From assembly GCA_044507525.1 (NCBI GenBank), contig JBIQJM010000001.1, forward strand, positions 1 through 64,000: DNA of 64,000 nucleotides, written 5' to 3'. The notes beneath the pieces were generated by a model that worked only from the letters and a program-made list of their open reading frames with translations, was not told the DNA's origin and made no database searches. Both the position numbers and the translations under genes were made by a program. This stretch comes from Zeimonas sp044507525 (lineage in GTDB: Bacteria; Pseudomonadota; Gammaproteobacteria; Burkholderiales; Burkholderiaceae_E). This document shows, one piece after another, positions 10,635 through 19,772 of the stretch (position 1 is the stretch's first letter; every line of letters begins with the position of its first letter).

Positions 10635-11750
10635 CTAGGCGTGCGCTTCCCGCATCAGCCGCCAGTAGTCGAGCTTCATCATCAGCGCGGCCCCGGCGAC
10701 GATCGAGACGAAGGTGAGCATCGAGCCGACCGCGAGCGTCGACAGCCCGCTCAGCCCCTGTCCGATCGTGCAGCCGAGCGCGGTGATGCCGCCGAAGCCC
10801 ATCAGCGTCGCGCCGAGCACGTGCCGCTTCAGGTCGGCCGCGTCGGGAAAGCTTTCCTCGCGATAGGTGCCCGTGAGCAGCGCGTAGGCGAGCGATCCGG
10901 CGACGATGCCGAGCGCCGTGGCGATGCCGAAGGTGACGTGCTTGCTCTGGTCGCTCCAGAACATCAGGAGCTCGAGCGTGTACGCGAAGGGGGCGACGAG
11001 CGACAGCGACTCCGGCCGGTTCCCGTTGGTGGCGATGAAGGCCTCCTCGAGGGTATCCGGGTGCTCGGCGACGTAGCCGACGTGCCCGGTGACGTACCAG
11101 CCGCCGACGATCGTCAGCCCGACGACGATGCCGCCGAGCAGCGTGTCGACGCCGCGCGCGTGGCGGTCGGCGAAGACGAAGGCCAGCAGCGCCGCGGCGA
11201 CGAGCGGCGGCAGCCAGCGTCCGACGGCCTCGGCGGACAGGCCCCAGCTCGCGGCGACGAGCGCCGGCAGGTCCTGCGTGGTCGACAACTGCATCGAGAC
11301 CGTGTCGAAGGTGTTCACGCGCCAGACGCCGAACAGCCCCTTCAGCGTGACGTACGCGGAGATCGCCAGCACGACGAACACGATGACCGACTTCAGGTTG
11401 CCGCCGCCGATGCGGATCAGCGTCTTGCTCGTGCAGCCGGAGGCGAGCGTCATGCCGACGCCGAACAGCAACCCGCCGACGAGGTTCGACAGCCACAGGA
11501 AGTTCGGGCTCGTGTACAGCGACTTGTGCGTGTCGACGACGCCCTGCGTCTGCATCGCCCACACGCCGAGCATCGCGACCGCGATCGCGAGCAGCCACAT
11601 GCGCATGCGCGTCCAGTCGCCCATGTGGACGATGTCCGAGACGGCGCCCATCGTGCAGAAATTCGTCTTGTTGCCGACGAACCCGAACACGGCGCCGAGG
11701 GCGAAGCCCAGCCACGCGATCAGCGTCGCAGAAGGCAGTTCCGCTTCCAT
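10635..11750 (-). CDS. YeeE/YedE (TsuA-like) thiosulfate transporter
   Basis: This 371-residue membrane protein resembles TsuA, which carries thiosulfate across the inner membrane by relaying it along conserved cysteines. Three cysteine motifs are visible: NFCTMGAVSD near residue 32, SGCTSKTL near residue 107 and LGCTIGQG near residue 325. About nine hydrophobic segments are present. It lies between the LuxR-type gene (26 bases upstream) and sulP, suggesting a sulfur-anion uptake unit. It could instead move another sulfur species, such as persulfide, as other family members may. Confidence 0.87.
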   Translation of the reverse strand: MEAELPSATLIAWLGFALGAVFGFVGNKTNFCTMGAVSDIVHMGDWTRMRMWLLAIAVAMLGVWAMQTQGVVDTHKSLYTSPNFLWLSNLVGGLLFGVGMTLASGCTSKTLIRIGGGNLKSVIVFVVLAISAYVTLKGLFGVWRVNTFDTVSMQLSTTQDLPALVAASWGLSAEAVGRWLPPLVAAALLAFVFADRHARGVDTLLGGIVVGLTIVGGWYVTGHVGYVAEHPDTLEEAFIATNGNRPESLSLVAPFAYTLELLMFWSDQSKHVTFGIATALGIVAGSLAYALLTGTYREESFPDAADLKRHVLGATLMGFGGITALGCTIGQGLSGLSTLAVGSMLTFVSIVAGAALMMKLDYWRLMREAHA

Positions 11751-11776
11751 CGGAAAAGACTACCGGGGAAAACCGT

Positions 11777-12304
11777 TCATGATACGGCGATTGCGGTTTC
11801 GTGCTCGCGGCCGAGGCCGTGCCGCGCGGCGAGCACCGCCGCCTCGACGCGCGAGGCGCAGCCCAGCTTGGCCAGGATGTGCCGCACGTGCAGCTTGACC
11901 GTGTCGGGACTGATGCCGAGCACCCGGGCGATCGCCTTGTTGCTCTGCCCGAGTGCGATCTGCGAGAGGATCTGCCGTTCGCGCGCCGTGAGCGTCTCGG
12001 ACATCCGTGCGCGCGGGGCGGCCGTGCGCAGGCGCGAAGGCTTCGCGCGCCCGCGCCCGCCGACCGCCGGCGCGTCGTACAGCAGGATGAGCTGCCCGAG
12101 CGTCTCGCCGCCGTTCTCGAGCGGCAACACGATGCTCGTGTGCGGAATGCGGGGAGACCCTTCCGGGAGCTGCGCACGCTCCCACGAAGCGACCAGTTCG
12201 GGCTCGCCGTTCGTGGACGGCATGCACAGCGTTCCCGCGCGCGCCCCCGCCAGACGAACGATGGTGGCGAGGAACGCATCGAGCACCGATTGCGAAGAGG
12301 GCAT
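11777..12304 (-). CDS. Short LuxR-type transcriptional regulator with GAF-like N-terminus
   Basis: The 175-residue product has an N-terminal part (about residues 5-85) resembling a small GAF domain, with HTSIVLPLENGGETLGQLIL, and a C-terminal LuxR helix-turn-helix (LTARERQILSQIALGQSNKAIARVLGIS, then TVKLHVRHILAKL). I start at the ATG at 12304, preceded by AAGGGG; the longer frame adds an arginine-rich stretch without homology. It is the first gene of the leftward unit with the TsuA-like and SulP genes and probably regulates sulfur-anion uptake, though the signal it senses is unknown. Confidence 0.8.
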   Translation of the reverse strand: MPSSQSVLDAFLATIVRLAGARAGTLCMPSTNGEPELVASWERAQLPEGSPRIPHTSIVLPLENGGETLGQLILLYDAPAVGGRGRAKPSRLRTAAPRARMSETLTARERQILSQIALGQSNKAIARVLGISPDTVKLHVRHILAKLGCASRVEAAVLAARHGLGREHETAIAVS

Positions 12305-12444
12305 CCGGAATCCCCTTCTGCGCCTCGCGGCAGGCCGTGGTCGCCGTCGCTGCGCGTAGCCGAGCCGCTTCGATCTTACACGCCCGGAAGGCAGGCTCGC
12401 CGAGTGCACAGCGCCCGTCACGCCTTTTCGATGCGCCTGCGCCG

Positions 12445-12996
12445 ATGCAACTCAAGAAACTGCTCGCATACCTGAAGGAGCACGACCTGGTCGTCGCCAC
12501 CGCCGAGTCGTGCACGGCGGGGCTCATCGCCGGCCGCCTGGCAGACGCTTCCGGCGTCGGCAGTTCGCTGCAGGTGGGCTTCGTCGTCTATTCGCCGGAG
12601 GCCAAGCGTCATTGCCTGGGCGTCTCGCCGAAGACGATCGAGCGCTTCGGCCTCACCAGCGAGGAGGTCGCGCGCGAGATGGCACTCGGGGCGCTCGAGC
12701 GCAGCGACGCGTCGATCGCGCTCGCCGACACCGGCCTGGCCGACGCTCCGCCGCAGGGAAGCGACATCCCGGCGGGCACCGTGTGCTTCGCCTGGGCGGT
12801 ACGCGATGGCGACGAAGCGCGCGTCTTCTGCGAAACGCGACGCTTCGACGGCTCGCGCAACGTGGTGCGCCGCGCGGCGGCCGACCATGCGCTCGAACGC
12901 ATCCCGCACTACTACGAACGCGCGGGCCGGCCGGGACAGTCGTCCGACAGGAAAGAAAGGAAAAGCGGCACCGGCGGCGACGCGCCGGCGCGCTGA
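12445..12996 (+). CDS. pncC: Nicotinamide-nucleotide amidohydrolase (CinA C-terminal family)
   Basis: This enzyme deamidates nicotinamide mononucleotide to nicotinate mononucleotide in NAD recycling. The 183-residue product has the family opening VVATAESCTAGLIAGRLAD, with the catalytic serine, then GFVVYSPEAKRHCLGV and ALADTGLADAP. It lacks the N-terminal molybdopterin-like domain of full CinA, as stand-alone PncC does. A hydrophilic C-terminal tail of about 20 residues is extra. I start at the ATG of MQLKKLLAYL because the upstream frame is arginine/alanine-rich without similarity. Confidence 0.88.
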   Translation: MQLKKLLAYLKEHDLVVATAESCTAGLIAGRLADASGVGSSLQVGFVVYSPEAKRHCLGVSPKTIERFGLTSEEVAREMALGALERSDASIALADTGLADAPPQGSDIPAGTVCFAWAVRDGDEARVFCETRRFDGSRNVVRRAAADHALERIPHYYERAGRPGQSSDRKERKSGTGGDAPAR

Positions 12997-13000
12997 AGGG

Positions 13001-13030
13001 GCGGCCGGGCCCGCAACGGGCGGCGGCCGC
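13001..13030. terminator. GC-rich hairpin between convergent genes
   Basis: GCGGCCG (13001-13007) pairs with CGGCCGC (13024-13030), and inside it CCCG pairs with CGGG around a CAA loop. It fills most of the 46-base gap between the convergent pncC and hemerythrin stops, so it could end transcription from both sides. No T run is present, so intrinsic termination is not proven. Confidence 0.4.
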
Positions 13031-13042
13031 GCGAACGGACGG

Positions 13043-13576
13043 TCAGGAGGGCATGGATCCGCCGTTCATCTCCTGCATCAGCTCCTGCTTGCGCTCGAGG
13101 AGCATCGTCCCGAGCTCCTCCATGTCGACGTCGGACTTCCTGGCCTTCGGAAACATCTCGTCTTCCTCTTCCTTGACGTGATGCTTCACGTACTCGCCGA
13201 GGACCTTGACCTTCGCGTCGTACAGGTCCTCGTCCGGCGACATCGACGAGATCTGCGCGATCAGTTCCTTCGCGGTCGTGTGCTCGACCTCGGCTTCGTC
13301 GAGCAGCTCCGTCATCGCGTCGCCACCCGACTCGCGCATCGTCGGGTAGAAGATTTCCTCCTCGATCTGCGCGTGCACGGTGAGCTCCATGAGGATCTGC
13401 TCGACCAGCTCGATCGCGCCTTCGCGGTCCTTCTCCTTCTTCTTCTCGAAGTCCTTGAACATCTTGTCGACCTTCTTGTGATCGGCCTTCAGCAGCTCGA
13501 TCGGATCGTGCTCCTTCTTCGAGCGGGAGCGGGTCGTCGAGGTCCGACCCGAGGTGCGGGCATTCGTAGAGGGCAT
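13043..13576 (-). CDS. Hemerythrin HHE-domain protein
   Basis: This 177-residue cytoplasmic protein has one hemerythrin-like four-helix bundle that probably binds a di-iron centre. Candidate ligands are LLKADHKKVDKMF, HAQIEEEIFYP, EVEHTTAKELI and KHHVKEEEDEMFP. The N-terminal 25 residues are basic and disordered (STNARTSGRTSTTRSRSKK), and the rest is strongly charged. It lies 76 bases downstream of manganese catalase on the same strand, so a role in handling oxygen, peroxide or iron is plausible. Confidence 0.9.
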   Translation of the reverse strand: MPSTNARTSGRTSTTRSRSKKEHDPIELLKADHKKVDKMFKDFEKKKEKDREGAIELVEQILMELTVHAQIEEEIFYPTMRESGGDAMTELLDEAEVEHTTAKELIAQISSMSPDEDLYDAKVKVLGEYVKHHVKEEEDEMFPKARKSDVDMEELGTMLLERKQELMQEMNGGSMPS

Positions 13577-13652
13577 GTGAAACTCCTTGTGCGGGCGCAG
13601 CCGGCTTCGGGCACGGCCGCTGCCCGATAGAGCAACTGGCGTACCAGACGGA

Positions 13653-14576
13653 TCAGAGCGGCGCGCCGGTCGACGGCGCGCTTCCGTTGCCCTTGGCCGG
13701 CACGGCCGCACCCATGCCGAGCTCGGCACCGGTGAGCGGGTCGGCCTGCGGGTCGGAGCGCGTGCGCTGCGCGGCCTGGTCGAGCACCGCGCTCTCCTCG
13801 GAGTCCAGCCCTACCTGCGCGCCGCCGTCCCCGCCGTCCACGGCGCTCTGCTCGTCACGCTCGCTGACGTAGTGGAAGTTGTCGTCGCTGTTCCACGGGC
13901 CGCGCATGTCGCCGTCGCCCTGCGACATGTTGAAGTAGACGTTGGCGAACTGCGGGTCGACCGCCATCTTCCCGGGCGGGAAGTTCGGCTGGATCGCGTA
14001 GAGCGCCTTCTCGAACGAGATCTGGTGCGCCGCCTCGCGCGTCATCAGGAATCCGAGCGCTTCCTTGACTCCCGGATCGTCGGTGGCGGCGATGAGCCGC
14101 TCGTAGATGAGCTTCGCGCGCGCCTCGGCGGCGATGTTCGAGCGCAGGTCTGCGCTCGGATCGCCGATCGTGTCGATGTACCCGGCGTTCCAGGGCACGC
14201 CGCCCGAGTTCGTCAGCGGCGGGCCGCCGCCGTACAGCACCTGCGTCAGGTGCGAGTCGTTGCCCGGGCCGGTGATCGCCCGATACATCTCGGCCTCGGC
14301 TTCCGCCGCCTCGGCGAGGCGGCCCTTGGCTCCCCGGTTGAGCATCGCGACGATCGTGCCGATGATCTCGAGGTGACTGAGTTCCTCGGTCGCGATGTCC
14401 ATCAGCATGTCCTTGCGGCCGGGGTCGGACTCGGCGATGGCCTGCGTGAAATAGCGCATCGCCGCGGCCAGTTCGCCCTGCGGTCCGCCGAACTGCTCGA
14501 GCAGCAGGTTGGCCAGGCCGGGGTTGGTCTCGGCGACGCGCACGGTGTACTGCAGTCGCTTGTTGTGGTGAAACAT
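13653..14576 (-). CDS. Manganese catalase
   Basis: This 307-residue enzyme disproportionates hydrogen peroxide with a dimanganese centre. The ferritin-like core carries the expected ligands: Glu in LLEQFGGPQGEL, Glu and His in ATEELSHLEIIG, Glu in NIAAEARAKLIYERL and His in TREAAHQISFEKAL. The tail beyond residue 245 is acidic and repetitive, as in other family members. It starts MFHHNKRLQY. It is followed by the hemerythrin gene and preceded by an FmdE-like gene at 59 bases, all leftward. Confidence 0.95.
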   Translation of the reverse strand: MFHHNKRLQYTVRVAETNPGLANLLLEQFGGPQGELAAAMRYFTQAIAESDPGRKDMLMDIATEELSHLEIIGTIVAMLNRGAKGRLAEAAEAEAEMYRAITGPGNDSHLTQVLYGGGPPLTNSGGVPWNAGYIDTIGDPSADLRSNIAAEARAKLIYERLIAATDDPGVKEALGFLMTREAAHQISFEKALYAIQPNFPPGKMAVDPQFANVYFNMSQGDGDMRGPWNSDDNFHYVSERDEQSAVDGGDGGAQVGLDSEESAVLDQAAQRTRSDPQADPLTGAELGMGAAVPAKGNGSAPSTGAPL

Positions 14577-14635
14577 GTGGGCCTCCGTTCGTGGTGGCCC
14601 GCCACTGCAAACGGAAAACCCGCCGCGGCCCGACC

Positions 14636-15283
14636 TCAGGCCGGCACTTCGCGCACCTCGATCACGTCAGGGTCGTCCGCGTGCTCGACCAGCAGCGTGC
14701 GCACGCGTTGCTGCCAGGCCGCGTGGAAGGCCTGGGTCTCGTCCTCGCTCGCCTCGCCGTGCAGGCAGCGTCCCATCAGCAGCGAGGTGCGCGGGTCGCC
14801 CGCCACGCGCTGCAGGTGCGCGGCGACCTCGACCGGGATGCCTTCGCCGTCGAGCCGCGTGAAGCGCATCTCGCCGAAGGACAGCGGCCGCGCGAAGAAC
14901 AGCCGCTCGCGACGACCGAAGCGACCGCCCAGGCCCGGGAAGCCGCTGTCCTCGGTCGCGCCGGTGACGAAGGTCGCGACGGCGGCGACGACGCCGGTCA
15001 CGCCGGCCTCGCGCCGATCGCGCAGCTCGACGCGGATCTCGCCGCGTCGCGGCAGCTCGTCGCCGTACAGGCGGAGCAGCGCCGCGCGCGTCATCAGGAA
15101 GGCTGACGCGACGGTCGGGCACGAGTGACCGGCCATGCGCACGACGTCCTCGTAGCGATAGCGAAACCGCCCGCCTTCGGCTGCGCCGAGGAACGCGGCG
15201 AGGGGATCCTGCACGTCGAGGACGGGAGCCTCGGCGAAGAAGGCGGGGAACGATTCGGCAAGGGAGGCTGCGGGGGCGGACAT
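14636..15283 (-). CDS. FmdE-like protein of unknown function
   Basis: The 215-residue product resembles subunit E of formylmethanofuran dehydrogenase: AGHSCPTVASAFLMTRAALLRLYG near residue 52 mimics the GHxCPG segment, and GFPGLGGRFGRRERLFF lies in the middle. In bacteria this family occurs outside methanogenesis and its role is unclear. The start lies 38 bases from a 14-base palindrome shared with the divergent TetR gene, so the repressor probably controls it. It could belong functionally either with that efflux system or with the downstream catalase. Confidence 0.6.
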   Translation of the reverse strand: MSAPAASLAESFPAFFAEAPVLDVQDPLAAFLGAAEGGRFRYRYEDVVRMAGHSCPTVASAFLMTRAALLRLYGDELPRRGEIRVELRDRREAGVTGVVAAVATFVTGATEDSGFPGLGGRFGRRERLFFARPLSFGEMRFTRLDGEGIPVEVAAHLQRVAGDPRTSLLMGRCLHGEASEDETQAFHAAWQQRVRTLLVEHADDPDVIEVREVPA

Positions 15284-15320
15284 GACTCGAAGACCCTGGG
15301 TTGCGGGGAGAAGCTAAAAT

Positions 15321-15334
15321 AGTAACTCGTTACT
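15321..15334. promoter_or_regulatory. Palindromic operator for the divergent TetR repressor
   Basis: AGTAAC at 15321-15326 and GTTACT at 15329-15334 form a perfect inverted repeat around TC, in the 87-base gap between the FmdE-like gene and the TetR gene. It is AT-rich against a GC-rich background and adjoins TAAAAT at 15315-15320. Position and symmetry fit a TetR-family dimer repressing both directions. Confidence 0.65.
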
Positions 15335-15370
15335 TACTTGCCGCGTAGCCTTCTGCCCTCCCCGTCTCGC

Positions 15371-16006
15371 ATGTCCCCCAGGGAATCGCCCCTCCCCTTG
15401 CGCCCTCGCAGGCGCCTGCCGTCGCACGCGCGCCGCGCCGAGATCGTCGCTGCCGTGGTCGAGCTCGCGCGCGAACGCGGTCCCGAAGCGATCACGACGC
15501 AGGCGATCGCCGACCGCGTCGCGCTCACGCACGGCGCGCTGTTCCGTCATTTCGCCGACAAGGAAGCGATCTGGGGCGCCGTCTTCGACTGGGTGCAGCA
15601 CGACCTCGGCGCGTCGGTCGATGCCGCCTTCGCCAGCGGCGGCACGCCGGTCGAGATCCTCGAGCGCGTGTTCCTCGCGCACGCACGCTTCGTCGCGCGC
15701 CATCCGGGCGCGCCCCGGATCCTGTACCACGCGCTGCAGGGGGACGAGCGCACGCCGACGCACGAGCACGTGCACGCGATGGTGGCCGCCTACACGAAGC
15801 GGGTCGCCGCGTGCCTTCGCGACGCGCGCGATGCCGGCGAGCTCTCCGAAGCGCTCGACCCGCAAGTCGGCGCGACGCTCTTCGTGGCGACACTGCAGGG
15901 CCTGGCCGTCCAGCGCTCGCTGCTCGGCGGCGAGAGCGGCATCGTCGACGCGGCGCAGGCGACCTTCGCGCTGCTGCTCGACGGCCTGCGCGGGGTGCGT
16001 CGATGA
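15371..16006 (+). CDS. TetR/AcrR-family repressor of efflux operon
   Basis: The 211-residue product has an N-terminal TetR helix-turn-helix (RRAEIVAAVVELARERGPEAITTQAIADRV, then THGALFRHFADKEAIW; shown here in pieces of the domain around residues 20-65) and an all-helical ligand-binding part. I start at the ATG at 15371; a TTG start at 15338 would add 11 residues but overlaps the operator region. Its stop overlaps the next start as ATGA, so it is the first gene of the efflux operon and probably autoregulated. The inducer is unknown. Confidence 0.88.
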   Translation: MSPRESPLPLRPRRRLPSHARRAEIVAAVVELARERGPEAITTQAIADRVALTHGALFRHFADKEAIWGAVFDWVQHDLGASVDAAFASGGTPVEILERVFLAHARFVARHPGAPRILYHALQGDERTPTHEHVHAMVAAYTKRVAACLRDARDAGELSEALDPQVGATLFVATLQGLAVQRSLLGGESGIVDAAQATFALLLDGLRGVRR

Positions 16007-17247
16007 ACGGCGCCGTGCAACCGGGGCGGCTGCGACGATCGCTGTGGAAGGTGATCGTCGCGCTCGTCATCGCGGCCATCGCGGCTCTCGCGCTGCCGCG
16101 CGCACTCTTCGGCCCGGTGGTTCCCGTCGTCGAGGTGGTCCGGCGCGACTTCGTCCAGTCGGTGGTCGCCAGCGGGCGCGTGCAGACGCCGCACCGCGTC
16201 GACATCGGCGCGCAGGTCACCGGAACCGTCGTGCGCGTGCCGGTCGCCGAAGGACAGGCCGTGCGCGCGGGCGAGGTCCTCGTCGAGCTCGACGCCACCG
16301 AAGCGCAGGCCGCCGTGCAGCAGGCGCAGACCGCGGTCGCGCAGGCACAGGCGAAGCTGCGCCAGCTGCACGAGGTGCAGGCGCCGGTCGCCGAGCAGAA
16401 CCTGCGGCAGGCGAAGGCGACGCTCGACTACGCGCGCACGCAGCACAGCCGCAACCAGGAGCTGTTCGAGCGGGGATTCATCGGCCGGGCCGCGCTCGAC
16501 GACTCGCGCAAGAACGTCGAGCTCGCCGATGCGCAGCTGCACGCCGCGCAGCGCCAGCTCGAATCGGCGCGCGCCGGCGGCAGCGACGTGGCCGTCGCCG
16601 AGACGGCGCTCGCGCAGGCGCGCGCGAACGCGGCCGCCGCGCGCGCGCGGCTGTCGTACGCGACGATCACCGCGCCGGTGGCCGGCACCCTGATCGGACG
16701 CGACGTCGAGCGCGGCGACGTCGTGCAGCCGGGCAAGGTGCTGATGACGCTGTCGCCGGCCGGCGACACGCAACTCGTCGTGCAGATCGACGAGAAGAAC
16801 CTGGCGCTGCTCGAGGCGGGACAGCAGGCGATCGCTTCGGCCGACGCCTATCCGCGCAGGCGCTTCGACGCCGTGCTCGCGTACATCAATCCCGGCGTGA
16901 ACGCGCAGACCGGCGCGGTCGAGGTCAAGCTCGACGTTCCCGACCCGCCGCCCGAGCTGAAGCAGGACATGACCGTATCGGTCGACGTCCAGGTCGCGCG
17001 CCGCGACGGCGCCGTGCTCGTGCCGAGCGACGCGGTGCACCGACCGGAGAGCGCGGCTCCCTGGGTGCTGCGCATCGTCGACGGACGCGCGCAGCGCCAG
17101 CCGGTGCGCATCGGGCTGCGCAGCGGCGGCTGGAGCGAGGTGCTCGACGGGCTCGCGCCCGGCGACCTGGTCGTCCCGGCGGGCGTCGCCGGGGTCGTCG
17201 ACGGCATGCGCGTGCGCACGCGCGTCGACTCGGCGAGCCCCGCGTGA
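16003..17247 (+). CDS. HlyD/MacA-type membrane fusion protein
   Basis: This is the 414-residue periplasmic adaptor of an ABC efflux system. A single N-terminal membrane anchor (residues 13-36) is followed by half of the lipoyl domain (GRVQTPHRVDIGAQVTGTV), a long alanine/glutamine-rich coiled-coil hairpin (about residues 95-215), the second lipoyl half (YATITAPVAGTLIGRDVERG) and a beta-barrel. It is coupled to tetR (ATGA) and to the permease (GTGA). An outer-membrane TolC-like partner is not encoded nearby. Confidence 0.9.
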   Translation: MNGAVQPGRLRRSLWKVIVALVIAAIAALALPRALFGPVVPVVEVVRRDFVQSVVASGRVQTPHRVDIGAQVTGTVVRVPVAEGQAVRAGEVLVELDATEAQAAVQQAQTAVAQAQAKLRQLHEVQAPVAEQNLRQAKATLDYARTQHSRNQELFERGFIGRAALDDSRKNVELADAQLHAAQRQLESARAGGSDVAVAETALAQARANAAAARARLSYATITAPVAGTLIGRDVERGDVVQPGKVLMTLSPAGDTQLVVQIDEKNLALLEAGQQAIASADAYPRRRFDAVLAYINPGVNAQTGAVEVKLDVPDPPPELKQDMTVSVDVQVARRDGAVLVPSDAVHRPESAAPWVLRIVDGRAQRQPVRIGLRSGGWSEVLDGLAPGDLVVPAGVAGVVDGMRVRTRVDSASPA

Positions 17248-18498
17248 CGCAGGCCTCGCGATCGGCGCCCCTGCCGCGCTGGGCGCCCTTCGAATGGATC
17301 GTCGCACTGCGCTTCCTGCGCGAGGGCCGCATGCAGACGGCGTTCATCGTCTCCGGCGTGGCGATCGGCGTCGGCGTGATCGTCTTCATGTCGGCGCTGC
17401 TGAGCGGCCTGCAGTCGAACTTCATCCGCCGCGTGCTCACCGCGCAGCCGCACATCCAGCTGCTGCCGCCGAAGGAGATCGCGCGTCCGCAGCGCGAAGC
17501 CGCAGCCGACGGCAGCGTCGAGCACGACGCGATCGTGCAACCGCCGCTGCAGCGGCTGAAGTCGATCGACCAGTGGCAGGCGATCGCCGCCCAGATCCGC
17601 GCGATGCCCGAGGTCGGAGTCGTCTCGCCGCAAGCGGCCGGATCGGCGCTCGCCGTGCGCGGCACCGCAAGCCGCGCGATCTCGGCGATCGGCATCGATC
17701 CGGAGCGCTACTTCCGCATCGTCGCCATCCCCGAGAAGATCGTGCAGGGAACGACGCGCCTGGGCGCCACCGACATCCTGATCGGCACCGAGCTGGCGAC
17801 CGAGCTCGGCGTCGGCGTCGGCGACAAGCTGCGCGTCTCGTCGGCACTCGGCGCGAACAACACGCTCACGGTCACCGGCATCTTCGACCTCGGCAACAAG
17901 GGCGCGAACCAGCGAACGACGTACCTCGCGCTGCATACCGCACAGAGCCTGCTCGGATTGCCCGGCGGCGTCACCGGACTCGACGTCACCGTGCACGACG
18001 TCTACGCCGCGGAGCGCATCGCGCAAAGGATCACCGCGGCGACCGGCGTGCAGGCCGACAGCTGGATCCGCACCAACGCGCAGTTCTTCACGGCGATCAA
18101 CGCGCAGCAGGCGTCGAACACGGTCATCCGCATCTTCGTCGCGCTGTCGGTCGCCTTCGGCATCGCCAGCGTGCTCGTCGTCTCGGTCGTCCAGCGCTCG
18201 CGCGAGATCGGGATCCTGCGCGCGATGGGCATCTCGCGCGCGCAGATCCTGCGGCTGTTCCTGCTGCAGGGCAGCCTGCTCGGGATGTCGGGCGCGCTCG
18301 TCGGCTCGGCGATCGGTGCCCTCGCGCTCGCGCTCTGGCAGCAGTTCGCGCGCAATGCCGACGGCACCCAGCTGTTCCCGCTCGCGTTCGAGCCGTGGCT
18401 GTTCGCCACCGCGCTGGTGCTCGCGACGCTGACCGGGCTCGCCGCCGCCGTCGCGCCGGCATTGCGCGCGTCGCGCCTGGACCCGGTGGTGGCGATCC

Positions 18499-18506
<8 letters not shown>
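17244..18506 (+). CDS. MacB/DevC-type ABC transporter permease
   Basis: The 420-residue protein has one N-terminal membrane helix (FIVSGVAIGVGVIVFMSALL), a large periplasmic MacB core domain and three C-terminal helices in an FtsX-type domain. The REIGILRAMGISRAQI motif links membrane and ATPase in this family. GTG start overlapping the fusion-protein stop. The separate ATPase and the gene order fusion protein-permease-ATPase resemble DevBCA rather than the fused MacB. Substrates of this type include lipids, peptides and macrolides. Confidence 0.88.
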
Positions 18507-19197
<691 letters not shown>

Positions 19198-19216
19198 GCG
19201 CCGCCGCGCGACGGCG

Positions 19217-19696
19217 TCAGGAACCGACCAGCAGCCGCCCGATCAACGCGCCCACGGCGAGGTCCTCGACGCGCCCGAAAGCGTGCATGCGGATGCGCCC
19301 CGAGCGGTCGACGACGACGAGCGTGGGCGTACCGCGCATCCCGTAGGCGCGCATCGTGACCGGCAGCTCGCCGCCGTCGTCGCCCCGCGCGTCGACGCCG
19401 ACCGGGAAGCCGATCCGGTATTCGTGCAGGAACGCCGCGAGCGCGACCGGCGTCATCGCGTCGTGATGCTCGAAGACCGTGTGCAGTCCGACCACCGCGA
19501 CGTCTTCGCCGGCGAACTGGCGATGCACCGCCTGCGCCTGCGGCAGCCCGTGCGCGACGCAGCCCGGGCACAGCATCTGGAATGCGTGCAGGACGACGAT
19601 GCGCCCGCGCAACGACTCGAGCGACAGCGGGACCGCGCTGTTGAACCATTGCGAGACCGACAGCTCGGGCGCGAGTGGGAACGGTTCGTCGATCAT
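19217..19696 (-). CDS. TlpA-like/peroxiredoxin-like thioredoxin-fold protein
   Basis: The 159-residue product has a thioredoxin fold with one active-site motif, MLCPGCVAHGLPQA, near residue 43, and the cis-proline segment GMRGTPTLVVVDRSGRI near residue 120. It lacks a clear signal peptide, so it is probably cytoplasmic. I prefer the ATG at 19696, preceded by GAGAAG, to a TTG 18 bases upstream. It is divergent from the TonB-receptor operon and shares the Fur-like site, so it may serve redox defence or thiol chemistry linked to that system. Confidence 0.8.
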   Translation of the reverse strand: MIDEPFPLAPELSVSQWFNSAVPLSLESLRGRIVVLHAFQMLCPGCVAHGLPQAQAVHRQFAGEDVAVVGLHTVFEHHDAMTPVALAAFLHEYRIGFPVGVDARGDDGGELPVTMRAYGMRGTPTLVVVDRSGRIRMHAFGRVEDLAVGALIGRLLVGS

Positions 19697-19713
19697 TTGA
19701 TTCTTCTCAATCA

Positions 19714-19732
19714 AAAACGATTATCATTTATC
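19714..19732. promoter_or_regulatory. Fur-box-like site between redoxin and TonB receptor
   Basis: Read leftward, this AT-rich stretch is GATAAATGATAATCGTTTT, close to the Fur consensus GATAATGATAATCATTATC, with GATAA and TGATAAT hexamers. It lies 18 bases from the redoxin start and 41 bases before the TonB-receptor start and stands out from the GC-rich surroundings. Iron-dependent repression of one or both directions is the likely meaning. Confidence 0.65.
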
Positions 19733-19772
19733 TACGATCGTCGGGACAACGACAACAGCGGATTCCCGACGC

